A stretch of DNA of 8,123 nt, taken from assembly GCA_947372535.1 (NCBI GenBank), contig CANBUA010000224.1:1-8123 (forward strand). The letters are read 5' to 3'. The stretch's first letter is position 1. Every line of letters starts with the position of its first letter. Below the pieces are notes generated by a model, which was given only the letters and a program-made list of their open reading frames with translations, was not told the origin of the DNA and ran no database searches. Positions 7,187 to 8,123 of this stretch are shown here, piece after piece. Source of the DNA: Burkholderiales bacterium. Lineage in GTDB: Bacteria; Pseudomonadota; Gammaproteobacteria; Burkholderiales; Burkholderiaceae. The translations under genes and the position numbers were made by a program.

Positions 7187-7285
7187 ATCGGTGCGCGGGG
7201 TTTCAGAGTCCAGGCGTCCCGCTCACTTTCACATCACCCGGCGCGCCAGTTGCATGTTCAATCCGCCGCATGAAGAGGTTCACCC

Positions 7286-7819
7286 ATGAAGATCGCAACC
7301 CAGACCAGTGCCGAACTCACCCACGTTGCCAAGCTGATCGAGGACATCCCGATCGCCATGCTGACGACCCTGGATGCCGATGGTGCTTTGGCCAGCCGCC
7401 CGATGACCGTGCTGGAAATGGATGCCCAAGGCGCACTCTGGTTTTTCATTGACGTGCAGTCCTCGAAAGTCGATCAATTGCGCGTGGTCAATCTCGGTTT
7501 CACGGACAGGGATCAAGGCGCCTATGTTTCGCTGTCGGGCCACGGCGAAATCGACATCGACCGCGCGCGCATCCAGAGCTTGTGGACCGTGTTCGCCAAG
7601 CCCTGGTTTCCCAGCGGCCCCGACTCGGGTAACCTGGCCCTGCTGAAGTTCGTTCCCGACAAGGCCGACTACTGGGATGGGCCCAGCAGCAAGATGGTGC
7701 GTGTGTTCGGGATGATCGCTTCGGTCATCGCGGGCAAGCCCGTGGCGATGGGCGAGCATGGATCGCATACCGCCTTATCGGCATCCACACAGGCCGCAGC
7801 GCCAGCGCCGCAAACATGA
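7286..7819 (+). CDS. Pyridoxamine-phosphate-oxidase-like split-barrel flavoprotein (general stress protein 26 type)
   Basis: A 177-residue soluble protein of the FMN-binding split-barrel fold, closest by pattern to the general stress protein 26 group (YdaG-like). Seen: an N-terminal helix (about 8-20); IPIAMLTTLDADGALASRPMTVL, the first strands of the barrel with the S/RPM element typical of FMN-phosphate contacts; LWFFIDVQSSKVDQL; the strand GAYVSLSGHGEID; then FPSGPDSGNLALLKFVPDKADYWDGPSS, the C-terminal part characteristic of this group. The last 20 residues are a low-complexity Ala/Ser/Pro tail. The start is supported by AGAGG seven bases upstream. Family members bind flavin and are often stress-induced, but substrates are mostly unknown, and it should not be read as the vitamin B6 enzyme PdxH. 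It is divergent from katG, and its stop overlaps the next gene's ATG by 4 bp (ATGA), so the two are probably cotranscribed and coupled. An antioxidant role is inferred only from position. Confidence 0.88.
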   Translation: MKIATQTSAELTHVAKLIEDIPIAMLTTLDADGALASRPMTVLEMDAQGALWFFIDVQSSKVDQLRVVNLGFTDRDQGAYVSLSGHGEIDIDRARIQSLWTVFAKPWFPSGPDSGNLALLKFVPDKADYWDGPSSKMVRVFGMIASVIAGKPVAMGEHGSHTALSASTQAAAPAPQT

Positions 7820-8123
7820 CAAGACAACTTGCTGCCTACCTTGGCACCCTGGTCGTGATGGTGGGGCTGGACTTGCTGTGGCTGGGCCTGGTCGCCAAGC
7901 CGATGTACCAGCAAGGTATTGGTCACCTGATGGCCGACAGGCCCAATCTGCCGGTGGCGATGATCTTCTACGCGCTGTTCGGGCTGGGGCTGGTGGTGTT
8001 TGCGGTGTTGCCTGCCGGGCCCGCGCCGGGCTGGGGCAAGACCGTCGGCATGGCGGCACTGTTCGGCTTTTTGGCCTATGCCACCTATGACCTCACCAAC
8101 CTGGCCACGCTCAAACAATGGCC
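7816..8123 (+). CDS. DUF2177 family membrane protein, partial (cut by right edge)
   Basis: The first 102 residues of an integral membrane protein; the frame is open to the right edge. Seen: a hydrophobic segment at about 6-27 with the acidic and tryptophan pattern GLDLLWLGLV, a polar loop MYQQGIGHLMADRPN, a second segment at about 47-67, and a third at about 77-92. It then has YATYDLTNLATLKQWP, which is the recognisable signature of DUF2177. Full members are about 130-140 residues with four predicted membrane helices, so some 30-40 residues are missing. The ATG overlaps the stop of the preceding flavoprotein gene (ATGA), pointing to translational coupling. The molecular role of this family is not known to me. 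Confidence 0.88.
   Translation, partial: MTRQLAAYLGTLVVMVGLDLLWLGLVAKPMYQQGIGHLMADRPNLPVAMIFYALFGLGLVVFAVLPAGPAPGWGKTVGMAALFGFLAYATYDLTNLATLKQW

Larger units (their letters stand above)
7101..7285. promoter_or_regulatory. Divergent control region between katG and the split-barrel flavoprotein gene
   Basis: These 185 bp must carry the start signals of both genes. I could not pick reliable -35/-10 boxes. The region holds a perfect 10-bp inverted repeat (7130-7186), a small hairpin just before the katG ATG, and two copies of AAGGCACC (7117-7124 and 7142-7149), listed separately. The AGAGG at 7274-7278, seven bases before the ATG at 7286, is a good ribosome site for the plus-strand gene. Confidence 0.6.

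Noticed and set aside
7101..7285. OxyR binding site for katG
   Set aside because: No spaced ATAG/CTAT-like elements could be found in this GC-rich region.
5121..7289. 722-codon open frame on the plus strand opposite katG
   Set aside because: It lies antisense to a certain katG, has no recognisable domain and is the usual by-product of high-GC codon bias.
7254..7289. 11-codon frame ending in ATGA over the flavoprotein start, as a leader peptide
   Set aside because: No ribosome site of its own, and any ATGA start readily produces such a frame by chance.
7280..7768. 162-codon minus-strand frame over the flavoprotein gene
   Set aside because: Opposite a gene with a good ribosome site and a recognisable fold; it would also conflict with the 7286 start.
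7286..7819. Biliverdin reductase, suggested by the split-barrel fold near bphO
   Set aside because: Some split-barrel enzymes reduce biliverdin, but the sequence pattern here is of the general stress protein type, and the gene is separated from bphO by katG.

Overview
The window is high-GC, densely coding DNA from a bacterial chromosome, probably a betaproteobacterium of the Burkholderiales (Comamonadaceae-like). That placement is an inference from base composition, codon style and the type of genes, not a proven assignment. There are no RNA genes, insertion sequences, CRISPR arrays or phage genes, and no stretch over 300 bases lacks a gene.

Left part (1-4771): a red/far-red light-sensing locus. 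On the minus strand, reading from 3895 down to the left edge, three genes are packed as an apparent operon. They are a bacteriophytochrome histidine kinase (bphP, 791 aa), a single-domain Rcp1/BphR-type response regulator whose ATG overlaps the bphP stop by one base, and a REC-PAS-histidine kinase that runs off the left edge. Divergently transcribed from a 213-bp intergenic region is the heme oxygenase gene bphO (4109-4771), which would make the biliverdin chromophore that BphP binds. The layout therefore supplies chromophore synthesis, photoreceptor and at least two possible phosphoacceptor proteins.

Middle part (4809-7100): katG, a bifunctional catalase-peroxidase, on the minus strand and convergent with bphO across only 37 bp.

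Right part (7286-8123): on the plus strand, divergent from katG across 185 bp, lie a pyridoxamine-phosphate-oxidase-like flavin split-barrel protein of the general stress protein 26 type and, overlapping it by 4 bp, a DUF2177 membrane protein cut by the right edge.

Most notable observations: (i) the BphP chromophore pocket has a tyrosine (Y273) where phytochromes almost always have the pyrrole-water histidine (His260 of Deinococcus BphP), plus extra cysteines near the pocket; (ii) a response regulator and a REC-first second kinase follow bphP, suggesting a branched or multistep light relay; (iii) a perfect 10-bp inverted repeat with a 37-bp spacer lies between katG and the flavin protein gene; (iv) several smaller dyads lie in the bphP-bphO intergenic region. 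I see no wholly new system. The pocket variant and the relay layout are what deserve follow-up.
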